Origin: CF-162 sp963667205
Lineage (GTDB): Bacteria > Chloroflexota > Dehalococcoidia > SM23-28-2 > RBG-16-64-32
Length of the DNA: 64,000 bases
Assembly: GCA_963667205.1 (NCBI GenBank)
Contig: OY762959.1
Coordinates: 1,612,001-1,676,000 of the forward strand
Direction of reading: 5' to 3'
The position numbers were made by a program, and so were the translations under genes. The notes below the pieces were generated by a model, which had not been told where the DNA came from, ran no database searches, and saw only the letters and a list, made by a program, of their open reading frames with translations. This document shows positions 26,105 through 35,056 of the stretch, piece by piece (positions within the stretch are counted from its first letter, which is position 1; the number at the start of each line of letters is the position of its first letter).

Positions 26105-26683
26105 CATGCGGAGAACAGTGTCGCCCCTCTTCGCTTTACCGTCGCAAACGGACTCCGGCAGGGCGAGCTATTGGGCCTGTCGTGGAAGGACGTTGATCTT
26201 GAGGCGGCGACCGTGGATGTTCGTCAGACGCTCTGTTACGTGGGCGGCAAGGTCGCGTTCCTGCCACCGAAGACGGATCGCAGCCGTCGGACTGTTGAGC
26301 TGTCAGAGGCAACTTGTTATCTACTGGCCAGCCATCGGCTTGCGCAGACTGAGCACCGCCTGCAGCTCGGCGAAGTCTGGCAGGACAACGACCTGGTGTT
26401 CCCGTCGCTAATCGGGACACCGTGGCTCCCCCGTCTGTTCTATCGTAGATATCGGCCGATCGTGGACGGGTCTGGCATCACCCACCCGGAGACCGTGAAC
26501 TGGCACACGCTGCGCCATACGGCGGCGAGCCAGTGGCTCCGGCACGGCGTCGAGGTGTTCGCCGTCTCTCGCCGCCTCGGGCACGCATCGGCTGTGTTCA
26601 CGATGGACACCTACGCCCACCTCCTTAAGGGCCAGCAGCGTCAGGCGGCGGAGGCGCTCGATCACCTGCTCGCTCAGGCGTAG
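26105..26683 (+). pseudogene. 5'-truncated phage-type tyrosine integrase
   Basis: Only the catalytic domain is left: NGLRQGELLGLSWKDVDLE (Arg), a beta-hairpin with PPKTDRSRRTVELSE (Lys region), HTLRHTAAS (HxxR), LGHASAVFTMDTYAH (His and Tyr). The core-binding domain is missing. An open frame continues upstream to 26057, but those residues belong to the antisense partner's sequence. A tRNA-like fragment 8 bp downstream is consistent with an att site. Confidence 0.8.
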
Positions 26684-26690
26684 AGGGGCA

Positions 26691-26735
26691 GCGGGGAGAC
26701 GGGGATCGAACCCGCGACCCTCTTATTAAGCGAAG
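26691..26735 (-). repeat. tRNA 3'-end-like fragment (possible att)
   Basis: On the minus strand GCGGGTTCGATCCCCGT reads as a T arm, followed by CTCCCCG-like acceptor sequence and preceded by CTTAATAAG. The rest does not fold as a tRNA. Its position right after an integrase relic suggests the att of another, decayed element. 26736-26804 has no gene. Confidence 0.4.
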
Positions 26736-26804
26736 GGTCGGCGCGAGCCGCATTACGGGTGCTGCGTTGATAGTCGCTGGCGTAATCGGTCTGGCGCTGG
26801 CGCC

Positions 26805-27239
26805 TTAGGTCTCGAGTTGTGCCCTGATCTTCCTTAGGTCGGCATTTAGACCGCGAGGTGCGATGATCCCGAGCATCGGCGTAAGGATCTTGAAGAAGAG
26901 ACTCTTAGATTCGAGGACCTGCAGCGATTTCGTGACCATCGTCCCGCCGTCTGCTGGTGCCAGGAGGAAGGAGTGGCGGTTGTGCGCCACATCGTCGTTC
27001 GATTCGTAAACCACCTTCTCGTTCGGGATCAATTCGACGATGCGCACTTCACCTTCGTGCTTCCCGAACTGGTAGCCAGTGGTGCGAAAAGTGGTGCCGA
27101 CAGCGATTTCGCCCTCGGACGTCTTCTCGACTTCGAGCTTCGTCGTTGCCCACTCGGGGTGACGAGCCACGTCGGAGACGATTGCGAACGCCTGCTCAGG
27201 CGTGCAGTTGACTACTAACGATTTCTGGAACTCTGCCAT
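26805..27239 (-). CDS. SRPBCC/polyketide-cyclase-like protein
   Basis: 144 residues of the START/SRPBCC fold: VNCTPEQAFAIVSDVARHPEWATTK, TTFRTTGYQFGKHEGEVRIVELIPNEKVVYES, and a C-terminal helix. These proteins bind hydrophobic ligands; the substrate is unknown. GGAGG site before ATG. No operon partner. Confidence 0.85.
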   Translation of the reverse strand: MAEFQKSLVVNCTPEQAFAIVSDVARHPEWATTKLEVEKTSEGEIAVGTTFRTTGYQFGKHEGEVRIVELIPNEKVVYESNDDVAHNRHSFLLAPADGGTMVTKSLQVLESKSLFFKILTPMLGIIAPRGLNADLRKIRAQLET

Positions 27240-27330
27240 CGGAGCCTCCTTCGAAACTCACGACCCTATGAAGATAGGACCGTGGGCGATTGCTAGGCGA
27301 TGGGGCCGGGGAGGCCAGCCAGAGGATGGC

Positions 27331-27404
27331 TGGACCCCGAGGGATGCGACCCCGCGACTCCCGGATCACGAGTCCTAACGAGCGATCGAGTACGTCTCGT
27401 TAGG
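27331..27404 (-). repeat. Eroded att-like tRNA fragment plus hairpin
   Basis: On the minus strand the sequence TGATCCGGGAGTCG, GGG, TCGCATCCC aligns with the att repeat (TAATCCGGGAGTCG, GGG, TCGAATCCC), with substitutions in the T loop and anticodon. Next to it CCTAACGAG (27374-27382) pairs with CTCGTTAGG (27396-27404). It looks like an old copy of the tRNA-Lys att. From 27405 to 27668 I see no gene, apart from a short C-run at about 27485. Confidence 0.4.
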
Positions 27405-27668
27405 GAGGGCGAGGGACATAACGGCCACCCGCTCAAAGTCGGTGTAGGTCTTCCGCGTCTTCGCCTTGGTCATCGGCAATGCCACCCCCCCCCACACACA
27501 AACTCTGGCGGTCATGGATGCACCTGTTCCGGGTTCGCCCTTCACGACGCCTCCGCCTCTTTGTGTTTCTGACCTTCGCTATAGCGTTGCTCGAGCCGCT
27601 CGATTCGCGGGTCTCTCTCTTCTAGTGCTCCCGCAGTCGGATCGGCCCCGTGATCTGTCCCATCAAAT

Positions 27669-28318
27669 CTACATTGATGAAACGGCCTCGTCGGTTGCGA
27701 GGACGGCCTCCGCGAGGAATCCGAAATTGATCATGGCCGATTCGTGGCCGTTGCCCAGCTCGGGGTGAATGGCGGCAGCTGTTGCGTCCTTAACGACGGC
27801 AACTTCAAAGCCTTGCTCCAGCAGCCCTCTCAGGTGAGCCTCAACACACAGATTCGCCGACATTCCTGCAAGGACGACCTTGGACTTGCCGCGCTTCCTG
27901 AGCTGAAGTGCCAGGTCGTTCGTCTCCGGCCCGTAAACTTTGTGAGGACTCACCACGATGGTCTTGCCGTCATTCAGGTACGGCTTGTAGGCTTCCAGCC
28001 AGTCCGCTCCTGAGCCCTCGAATCCTTCCGTCGTCAGCTGCCCCTTGCGGTCAAACATGCCGATCTCGTGCATCATTTTCTCGACGGTTCCGCCAAACTT
28101 CCAGCCCTTGTCCGTCGGGTAGTATAGTAATAGTGCGGTGAGATGAAGACGTCGTATCCGCGCTCCTTGGCCGCCTTAAACAGGTCCTCTATATGACCGA
28201 CTGTCCCGTTCGCCTCGACGCTCTCGCCAACAAGCCCCCAGGTGACTCCCTGCGGGCTTAGAAAGTCATTCTGCGGATCGGTGACGACGATCGCTGTGTC
28301 CTTCGAGCTGAAATCCAT
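27669..28318 (-). pseudogene. Isochorismatase-family cysteine hydrolase, one frameshift
   Basis: Start MDFSSKD after GGAGGAGTT. The first frame gives AIVVTDPQNDFLSP (catalytic Asp) to FISPHYYY. The second gives FGGTVEKMM, VVLAGMSANLCVEAHLRGLLEQGFEV (nucleophile Cys) to the end. The frame break lies at 28119-28131 in a TATTACTATACTACC stretch. Together the pieces are a complete ~215-residue hydrolase. This may be a recent pseudogene or a one-base sequence error. Confidence 0.8.
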
Positions 28319-28470
28319 GAACTCCTCCTTCGCTTGCATGGTAGCAGTATGAGGACTGAATATAACCGATTTCGCTCGCATTATGGCCAGAGTTCAAGAA
28401 GAAGAGACGCACCGCGCTCCCTCAGCCTAGTCGGCGCCATTGGGTGCCATAGATCGTATAGTGAACTTCT

Positions 28471-29878
28471 ATGACCAGTCATCACGACGAGCATGGTTTG
28501 AACGCTTCATCTGCCCACCATATGAGCGCTGAGATGGTGCATGCGCTCCTCAACGCGACGGGCCAGGGGATCTACGGCGTTGACATGGATGGGAATTGCA
28601 CGTTTGCCAATCCCTCTTGCTTGAGCATGCTGGGATGCCAAAACGACGAAGATCTGCTTGGCGGGAACATGCACGAGCTGATCCACCACACCCGTCCGTC
28701 GGGCGAGCCATACCCCGTCGAGGATTGCCATATCTACCAGGCGTTTCGCGAGCAAGAGGGCATCCACATCTCGGACGAGATCGTCTGGCGCTTAGACGGC
28801 ACGAGCTTCCCGGCAGAGTACTGGTCGCATCCGATCATGCTGGACGGCGAACTTGCAGGCTGCGTCGTCGCCTTCGTTGACATCAGCGAGCGTATCCGCG
28901 TGGAGGAGGAGCTTCGCCAGAGCGAGAAGCTATCCGCACTTGGTAAGCTGTCGGCCGGGCTCGCCCACGAACTCAACAATCCGGCTGCCGCAGCTCAGCG
29001 GGCAGCGGCTCAGATGTCAGATCACCTGGCCGATCTAGAATCGCATGCGATCCGGGTGAGTCAGTACGGGCTCACCAGGCAGCAGTGGGATCGGCTCCGT
29101 GAGCACCAGGAGGATGAACCTGCATCCAGCGCGAAGAGTGCGCTAGACCTGGCGGATGTGGAGGATGCGATTTCGCGTTGGCTCGCGGACCACGGCGTTG
29201 ACGATGGATGGAAGGTCGCGCCGGGGCTTGTTGCGGCCGGGATGGACGAGGCCGCCCTGGACGCACTAGCATCAAACCTCCCTGATGAATCGGTGGCCGA
29301 TGCCGTTGCGTGGCTGTGTTGTTCCCGTTCGGTGAAAGACTTGATCGGGACTGTGGAAATGAGCACTCACAGCATCTCCGAATTGGTCGCTGCCGTGAAA
29401 CAGTATTCGTACATGGATCGAGCTCCAGAGCAAGAGATCGACGTGCACGATGGGATTCGAGAGCACGCTTCGTATTCTCAACCATAAGCTCAAGCAAGGG
29501 CCACAGTTAGTTCGCAGGTATGACCGTAACCTGCCGCACATCTGGGTACCGGCCGGGGAGTTGAACCAGGTCTGGACGAACCTCATCGACAACGCGATAG
29601 ATGCCGCCGGTGCGGACGGCGCCGTTACTCTTCGTACATTTCGGGATGGCGACGCACTGGTAGTTCAAGTGGCCGACGACGGCAAGGGTATCCCGGTCCA
29701 CGTGCAGTCGCGGATATTCGACCCGTTCTTCACGACTAAGGATGTAGGTGAGGGCACTGGAATGGGACTCGATGTCGCCAGGCGCATCGTCAAAAAGCGT
29801 TGTCAGGGTGAGATCGGCTTTCAGTCAAAGCCCGGTGATACTCGATTCTGGGTTAGACTGCCTTTGAAATCGCCATAG
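28471..29878 (+). pseudogene. PAS-domain histidine kinase, one frameshift
   Basis: PAS domain at about residues 20-140 (GQGIYGVDMDGNCTFANPSC to CVVAFVDISER). A DHp motif follows with His166 in LSAGLAHELNNPAAAAQ, then a long insert and the ATPase domain with NLIDNAIDAAG (N box), VADDGKGIP (G1) and GTGMGLDVARRI. The frame shifts at about 29456-29462, where one extra base in GGGATTCGAGAGC separates HDGI from ESTLRILNHK. The HELNNPAAAA group often neighbours response regulator-flavoprotein fusions, as here (56 bp downstream). Confidence 0.82.
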
Positions 29879-29933
29879 GCACTAAAGCTCGTGTTGGCGG
29901 CCAAGCACCGCCGAGCGAGGGCATGGAGGGGAC

Positions 29934-31589
29934 GTGGCAAGGACAACGATCGTCGCTGTTGACGACGACCTCGCGGTTCTCGCTTCCGTGGAGCGGGATC
30001 TGCGGCAGAAGTACGGGCGAGATTATCGTATCGTCAAAGCAGAGTCAGGTGCTGCTGCTCTAGATCTCGTCAACGAGTTGAAGCGGCGTAACGAAGCGAT
30101 CGCTCTTTTCGTGGTGGATCAGCGGATGCCACAGATGACGGGCGTAGAGTTTCTTGAGCTGGCGAACGGGGTATTCCCGGATGCTCGTAAGGTACTTCTT
30201 ACCGCGTATGCAGACACTGATGCGGCGATTAGCGCAATCAACGACGTTGACCTCGACTACTACCTGATGAAGCCGTGGGACCCGCCCGACGAGCACCTGT
30301 ACCCGGCCCTGGACGGCCTTCTCGAGGATTGGCGACGTAATGTCAGGTTGCCTTTCGAAGGGATTCGCGTCGTTGGCGCCATGTGGTCGTCAGCGTCCCA
30401 TGAGATCAAAGACTTCTTGGCGAGAAGCTCAATTCCCTACCTCTGGTTGGACGTCGAACGCGATGAGGAAGCACAGCGATTGGTGGCCACGCTTGCCGGG
30501 GACGCGGTGGAGATCCCGCTGTTGCTGTTCCCCGACGGAGAAGTCCTGGTCCAGCCAACACCACAAGAGGTCGCCGAGAAGGCCGGGCTGAGGATCAGAG
30601 CAGAGAGTCCCTTCTACGACGTCATCATCGTCGGAAGCGGCCCCGCCGGACTCTCGGCAGCTGTGTACGCGAGCGCCGACGGGTTGAACGTGCTTCTTGT
30701 CGAGCGTCACGCACCAGGCGGTCAGGCGGGTAACAGCCCGATGATCGAGAACTTCCTTGGCTTTCCGAGCGGGATCTCCGGCAGCGATTTAACCCGACGG
30801 GCTGTCACTCAGGCCAAGCGATTCGGAGCCGAAGTGCTGACCACGCAGTCAGTGGAAGGGTTGCGAGTCGAAGGCAGTACGAAGGTTGTGACGTTGAGCG
30901 ATGAGTCCGAGGTTTCGGCGAAGATAGTGCTGATAGCTACAGGCGCCTGGTTTCGAACCCTTGACCTGCCGGATATCGACCGCTGGAACGGAGCGGGCGT
31001 GTACTACGGGGCTGCTCACACGGAGGCCTCAAACTACAAGGACGACGTCGTCGTTGTCCTCGGAGCCGCCAACGCCGCCGCTCAGGGGATGCTATTCCTG
31101 AGCAAGTACGCTCGCAACGTGAAGGTACTGATCAGGGGGTCGGAGCCGACGTGGTCGAAGTATCTCGACGTCGCGATCAGGGCCAACGAAAAGATTAACC
31201 TCATGTTCAACTCTGAACTATCGGAGATCACTGGCGACCAGCGGGTCGAGGCGGTGACTGTGAAGGACAACCAGAGCGGCGATTCCGCGTCTCTGTCAAC
31301 CAGTGCCGTTTTTGTTTTCATCGGCCAGAAGCCGCAAAGCGACTTTCTTGGCGATCTGGTCACGCCCACGGATAGAGGGCACATCCTTACGGGATTGGAT
31401 CTGGCCAAAAGCGGCAAGCGGCCACCCGGCTGGACCCTCGACCGGGATCCGCTATTGCTGGAAACGAGCGTACCCGGAATATTCGCCGCCGGTGACGTGA
31501 GGAATGGCACCAAGCACGGAGTTGCCGCAGCAACTGGTGATGGCAACGCCGCCGTTTCGAACTTCTGGCAGTATCTGTCCACCGTCTGA
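29934..31589 (+). CDS. Response regulator fused to thioredoxin-reductase-like flavoprotein
   Basis: 551 residues in three parts. A receiver domain (1-130) has acidic pocket D10-D12, phospho-acceptor D62 in VVDQRMP, T90 and K113. A thioredoxin-fold segment (about 145-225) has LFPDGEVLVQPT. A pyridine nucleotide-disulfide oxidoreductase domain (228-551) has FAD motif DVIIVGSGPAGLSAAVYASA and ending AAGDVRNG. The CxxC of true thioredoxin reductase is replaced by GAAH, and the NADPH motif is GAANAAAQ. So disulfide reduction is unlikely; it may be a redox-sensing output partner of the kinase next to it. Confidence 0.88.
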   Translation: MARTTIVAVDDDLAVLASVERDLRQKYGRDYRIVKAESGAAALDLVNELKRRNEAIALFVVDQRMPQMTGVEFLELANGVFPDARKVLLTAYADTDAAISAINDVDLDYYLMKPWDPPDEHLYPALDGLLEDWRRNVRLPFEGIRVVGAMWSSASHEIKDFLARSSIPYLWLDVERDEEAQRLVATLAGDAVEIPLLLFPDGEVLVQPTPQEVAEKAGLRIRAESPFYDVIIVGSGPAGLSAAVYASADGLNVLLVERHAPGGQAGNSPMIENFLGFPSGISGSDLTRRAVTQAKRFGAEVLTTQSVEGLRVEGSTKVVTLSDESEVSAKIVLIATGAWFRTLDLPDIDRWNGAGVYYGAAHTEASNYKDDVVVVLGAANAAAQGMLFLSKYARNVKVLIRGSEPTWSKYLDVAIRANEKINLMFNSELSEITGDQRVEAVTVKDNQSGDSASLSTSAVFVFIGQKPQSDFLGDLVTPTDRGHILTGLDLAKSGKRPPGWTLDRDPLLLETSVPGIFAAGDVRNGTKHGVAAATGDGNAAVSNFWQYLSTV

Positions 31590-31601
31590 TACCGCGAAGC
31601 T

Positions 31602-31680
31602 GGTTCTGTCAGAACTCAGAGTGCCAGGGCCGCGGAGATGATTCGCATCTCAGAGGACCGCCAGCCGGTGCGCCGGGCGA
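31602..31680 (+). mobile_element. IS6-like end remnant
   Basis: GGTTCTGTCAGAACTC at 31602-31617, then GCCAG, GCCG and GGAGATGATTC, match the 13446 end of the IS6-like element with substitutions. No transposase remains here. 31681-31905 holds nothing else I recognise. Confidence 0.6.
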
Positions 31681-31905
31681 AGCGGCGGCGACAAGCGACT
31701 AGCAAGCTTAGCTTGGCGGGGCGGACTAAGCGTTCGTTGATGATGACGCGCTGAGAGCCGAATCTGTGGGGCGCAGGCGCTGCCGGGCGACTGTGAGACT
31801 GGCGAGCCATCGGTTTTGCCGTCGAGCTAACGACTCCCCAGCCGATAACACCCCGCTTTAGTGCTCGCCTCCACAGATACGGCGCTCTAGTGGTCACGCT
31901 TGGAT

Positions 31906-31944
31906 TCTTGGGAAGCAGATGCTCTACCACTGAGCTACCCCCCC
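31906..31944 (-). pseudogene. Split tRNA-Gly(CCC), 5' half only
   Basis: On the minus strand: a G-run acceptor, TAGCTCAGTGGTAGAGC as D arm, then ATCTG CTTCCCA, an anticodon stem and loop with CCC (Gly). After the loop the sequence no longer pairs (AAGAATCC) and no T arm follows. The 3' half has been replaced, as happens when an element excises or integrates imprecisely at a tRNA. Confidence 0.65.
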
Positions 31945-32004
31945 CTCGGGTTCGTATCACAAGGCAACACAGCCTCGCCTCCCAGTGCTCCTGGTCCGAC
32001 TGTT

Positions 32005-32136
32005 GGCGGACTCAAAGGCCGCCGGCGTCAGGTCGCGGAGACGTTCGAATCATGCGTTTCCGGAATGTTAGGGACGAAGATGGCCACAAGATGGCCACAA
32101 CTGATAAGCCCCCTTAGCACAATTCCCGCCGGCTAA
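32005..32136 (+). pseudogene. Possible integrase C-terminal relic
   Basis: The frame reads RRRQVAETFESCVSGMLGTKMATRW then stop at 32134-32136. This resembles the loose C-terminal tail of some element-borne tyrosine recombinases, and it lies next to a split tRNA. The match is short and has no catalytic residues, so this is tentative. Two GATGGCCACAA repeats sit in it. Confidence 0.25.
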
Positions 32137-32147
32137 GGGGGCTTTTT
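32107..32147 (+). terminator. Intrinsic terminator
   Basis: AGCCCCCTTAG (32107-32117) pairs perfectly with CTAAGGGGGCT (32133-32143), followed by a run of five T. A strong plus-strand terminator, overlapping the end of the integrase-like relic. It also insulates the tRNA genes to the right. Confidence 0.8.
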
Positions 32148-32160
32148 CTATATGACAAGT

Positions 32161-32237
32161 TGGTGGCGCATACGGGATTCGAACCCGTGATCTCCGCCTT
32201 GAGAGGGCGGCGTCCTAGGCCGCTAGACGAATGCGCC
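32161..32237 (-). tRNA. tRNA-Glu(CTC)
   Basis: Complete cloverleaf on the minus strand: acceptor GGCGCAT/ATGCGCC, anticodon stem CCGCC/GGCGG around CTCTCAA (anticodon CTC), T stem ACGGG/CCCGT around TTCGAAT, discriminator A and encoded CCA. It lies 5 bp from tRNA-Gln on the same strand, so the two are probably co-transcribed. Confidence 0.95.
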
Positions 32238-32242
32238 ACATT

Positions 32243-32316
32243 TGGCTGCGGGGCTAGGATTCGAACCTAGACTAACTGATCCAGAATCAGCCGTGCTACC
32301 ATTACACCATCCCGCA
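32243..32316 (-). tRNA. tRNA-Gln(CTG)
   Basis: On the minus strand: acceptor TGCGGGA/CCCCGCA with the last pair imperfect, D arm GGTGTAATGGTAGCAC, anticodon loop TTCTGGA (CTG), T stem CTAGG/CCTAG around TTCGAAT, discriminator G and encoded CCA. It lies upstream of tRNA-Glu. Confidence 0.94.
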
Positions 32317-32421
32317 GCATATTTCGTATCTGATTAGCACAGATAACCCGGCTTTCGCTTGACGCGCAGCGCTCTCACCATAGATAATGCGAGTGCTGGA
32401 ATCGCCGTGCAGGAGACCACC

Positions 32422-33369
32422 ATGCGTCAAACTCCATCCACAACAAGTAAACCCGAAGGCGGTATCCGCGTCAACATACCGCCCTTCCGCCGCTACCTGC
32501 GCGCCAAGAACCGGGCGCCCAAGACGGTTCAGACCTACGAGGAAGCGGTAGAGCGTTTCGCCGCCTACATTCAGACCCAGGGGATGCCGCAGGACGTGTC
32601 GGCCGTCCGCCGCGAGCACGTCGAATCCTTCATCGGTGACCTGCTCGACCGCCACACGCCCGCGACCGCCGCCAACCGCTATCGGTCGCTCCAGCAGTTC
32701 TTCAAGTTCCTGGTCGAAGACGGCGAGATCAAAGACTCGCCGATGGCGAAAATGACGCCGCCAAAGATCGATGATCACGCGCCCGCAGTGCTGCAGGAAG
32801 ACGACCTGCGCAAGCTGCTCGCCACCTGCCAGAAGGGGCAATCCTTCGAGGATCGGCGTGACCTGGCGATCCTGCGCCTGATGATCGATACTGGCTGTCG
32901 CATCGGCGAAGTGCTAGGGCTCAGGTGGAACCCCGGTGACGAGGAAACGAACGATGTAGACCTCGATGGTGAGGTCGTGCGCGTCTTGGGGAAGGGCCGG
33001 CGGTGGCGGCTCGTCTCACTGGGATCGAAGACTGCTCGCGCGCTCGATCGTTACCTGAGGCTACGCGCCCAGCACTCGGATGCATACTCTGACGCACTCT
33101 GGCTGGGCAGGCGCGGGCCTCTTACAGATCAAGGGCTGCGCCTGGTTATCCGTCGGCGCGGCGAGGAAGCGGGCCTGGGGCGCATCTGGCCGCACCAGCT
33201 CCGCCACTCGGCCGCCCACGCTTGGCTCGCGGCCGGCGGTGGGGAGTCAGACCTGATGAAGCTCATGGGCTGGACTGACCCCGGGATGGTTCGTCGCTAT
33301 GCGGTCAGCACGGCCGCGGAGCGCGCTCTGGCCGCTCACAAGCGGCTTCGTTTAGGGGACAGGCTGTGA
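32422..33369 (+). CDS. Tyrosine recombinase, third integrase
   Basis: About 315 residues. Core-binding domain (FRRYLRAKNRAPKTVQTYEEAVERF) and catalytic domain with TGCRIGEVLGL (Arg), VLGKGRRWR (Lys), HQLRHSAAH (HxxR), MGWTDPGMVRRYA (Trp in place of the second His, then Tyr). Unrelated at sequence level to the two island integrases. It sits beside tRNA-Gln and tRNA-Glu, divergent from them, which suggests a tRNA-associated element whose cargo is now mostly replaced. The start at MRQTPST is favoured over 32359. Confidence 0.9.
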   Translation: MRQTPSTTSKPEGGIRVNIPPFRRYLRAKNRAPKTVQTYEEAVERFAAYIQTQGMPQDVSAVRREHVESFIGDLLDRHTPATAANRYRSLQQFFKFLVEDGEIKDSPMAKMTPPKIDDHAPAVLQEDDLRKLLATCQKGQSFEDRRDLAILRLMIDTGCRIGEVLGLRWNPGDEETNDVDLDGEVVRVLGKGRRWRLVSLGSKTARALDRYLRLRAQHSDAYSDALWLGRRGPLTDQGLRLVIRRRGEEAGLGRIWPHQLRHSAAHAWLAAGGGESDLMKLMGWTDPGMVRRYAVSTAAERALAAHKRLRLGDRL

Positions 33370-33470
33370 CTCGATGACAATGAAGGCGGAGCCGCTGGAG
33401 AAGGCTGGCGACGCGCGGCTCTAACGTAGCGAGGGCAGAAGTATGGCTTGGAAAGCACGTAGAAACTTAC

Positions 33471-33709
33471 GTGACCGGCGAGACGTTCACTTCGGCTGAC
33501 ATGAATCGGATCATGTCAGCGATTGAGACTCGAGCGCCCGGCAGACCTCGAGACGTCGAGCGCAAAGGCATCTGCGCTCGCGCACATTTCATGAGGGTGC
33601 ACCAGGAGATGGAAATCGATCAGATCGCGGACGCATTGTACGATCGTGGTCCGGACGAAGCACGTCAGAAGGCCCGGCGCGCGGCAAGCTGGGGCAAGCG
33701 CCACTGCTC
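33471..33709 (+). pseudogene. Hypothetical ORF interrupted by the IS
   Basis: A GTG-started frame of about 80 codons (TFTSADMNRIMSAIETRAPG ... QIADALYDRGPDEARQKARR) reads straight into the IS end at 33710. It is hydrophilic, probably helical, with a possible small DNA-binding character. No family recognised. It may be an accessory gene of the element next to the integrase. Confidence 0.4.
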
Positions 33710-34883
33710 TGTGGGGTGCCAAAATGTCATCCGTATCTGGAGCGGTTGACTCCGTGAGCTAGTTGGGGCCCGCGTTGGGGCACTACACCCTAATGGAGGC
33801 CCCGCATTGATCACCTACTTGTCGCTCCTCGGCTCCGCCCTGCGCGCAGCCCTGAGCTCGCGACGGCATCTCGTCCTTGAGAACCTGGCTCTCCGCCAGC
33901 AACTCGCTGTCCTCTCCCGCCAGTCGCGTCGACCCAGGCTTGCCCCATCTGACCGCCTCTTCTGGTCATTCCTCTCCCAGCTGTGGTCGCGCTGGCAGTC
34001 GGCGGTCGTGTTCGTTCAGCCTGAGACGGTCATCCGCTGGCAACGCACTGCCTGGCAACGGTATTGGACGTGGAAGAGCAGGCGATCGGCATCTCCTGGC
34101 CGACCACGAATCCAGAAAGAGGTCCGCGAGCTAATCCGACGTCTGGCAGGCGAGAATCCCCGCTGGGGCAGCGTCCGCATCCTGGGCAAGCTACGCAAGC
34201 TAGGCTATGAGGTCAGTGCTCAGACTGTCCGCCGCTACCGTCAGCGGGCAACGCGGCGTCCGCCTTCGCAGTCCAGGCGGACCTTTCTCAGGAACCACTC
34301 ACGTCATATCTGGGCAACCGACTTCTTCACAGTGCATACGCTGACCCTGAAGACTCTGTACGTATCGCTCTTCATCTCTCATGACCGGCGCCAGCTAGTA
34401 CATTTGAACGTGACCGCCCATCCCAGGGCAGAGTGGGTCTGGCAACAACTGATTGAGGCCACACCCTGGGGTCGGCAGCCGAAGTTCCTCATGCGGGATC
34501 GCGACTGCTGCTATGGTGGGAGCTTCAAGTCAAGGGCAGCTCGGCTGGGCATCGAAGCGATACTCACCCCGATCCGGGCTCCCAGGGCGAACGCCGTCGC
34601 CGAAAGAGTAATAGGCACACTCCGCAGAGAGTGCCTGGATCACATGATCATTATCAACGAGAGGCATCTTCGCGCCGTTCTGCGGGAGTATGTCACCCAC
34701 TACAACGATGGCCGACCTCATCGCACACTTGGTCTCGAGACTCCCACAGGGCCACCTCCTCGGGCTAGTCCGCTGCAGTCCGGGCGAATCGTTGCTCGGC
34801 CGGTGCTGGGCGGCCTTCACCACGAGTACGAGTGGCTGGCTGCTTAACCCATCCAGATACGGATGTAGTTTTGGCACCCCACA
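33710..34883 (+). mobile_element. 1,174-bp insertion sequence, copy 2
   Basis: Same ends and length as 20756-21929 and the same orientation; only isolated base differences are visible (for example at 34026). It interrupts a region with truncated genes on both sides. Together the two copies enclose about 11.8 kb. Confidence 0.9.
33807..34847 (+). CDS. Integrase-core (rve) transposase, copy 2
   Basis: 346 residues, identical to the protein at 20853-21893, including DDE residues in IWATDFF, MRDRDCC and AERVIGTLRRE. TTG start with GGAGG. The identity implies very recent transposition or gene conversion. Confidence 0.92.
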   Translation: MITYLSLLGSALRAALSSRRHLVLENLALRQQLAVLSRQSRRPRLAPSDRLFWSFLSQLWSRWQSAVVFVQPETVIRWQRTAWQRYWTWKSRRSASPGRPRIQKEVRELIRRLAGENPRWGSVRILGKLRKLGYEVSAQTVRRYRQRATRRPPSQSRRTFLRNHSRHIWATDFFTVHTLTLKTLYVSLFISHDRRQLVHLNVTAHPRAEWVWQQLIEATPWGRQPKFLMRDRDCCYGGSFKSRAARLGIEAILTPIRAPRANAVAERVIGTLRRECLDHMIIINERHLRAVLREYVTHYNDGRPHRTLGLETPTGPPPRASPLQSGRIVARPVLGGLHHEYEWLAA

Positions 34884-35054
34884 GTGCGTGCCGTGATGTC
34901 GGTCGCGGTGGTGCTGGTCGCCGGGGCGATCGCCACCGTCTTGCTCGTGCAGGAGCCATCGTCGGACCTGACGAAGATGGTCGTGGGGGGCTGGGCAACG
35001 GCGCTGGGCAACGTCATCGGCTTCTATTTCGGGGCGCGCAGCACGGCGGAGTGA
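34884..35054 (+). pseudogene. C-terminal fragment of a small membrane protein
   Basis: A 56-codon frame opens at the IS edge: one hydrophobic helix (VMSVAVVLVAGAIATVLLV) and a C-terminal GNVIGFYFGARS. It is probably the tail of a longer membrane protein whose start was lost at the IS insertion, though a GTG at the junction could still start it. Confidence 0.45.
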
Positions 35055-35056
35055 CG

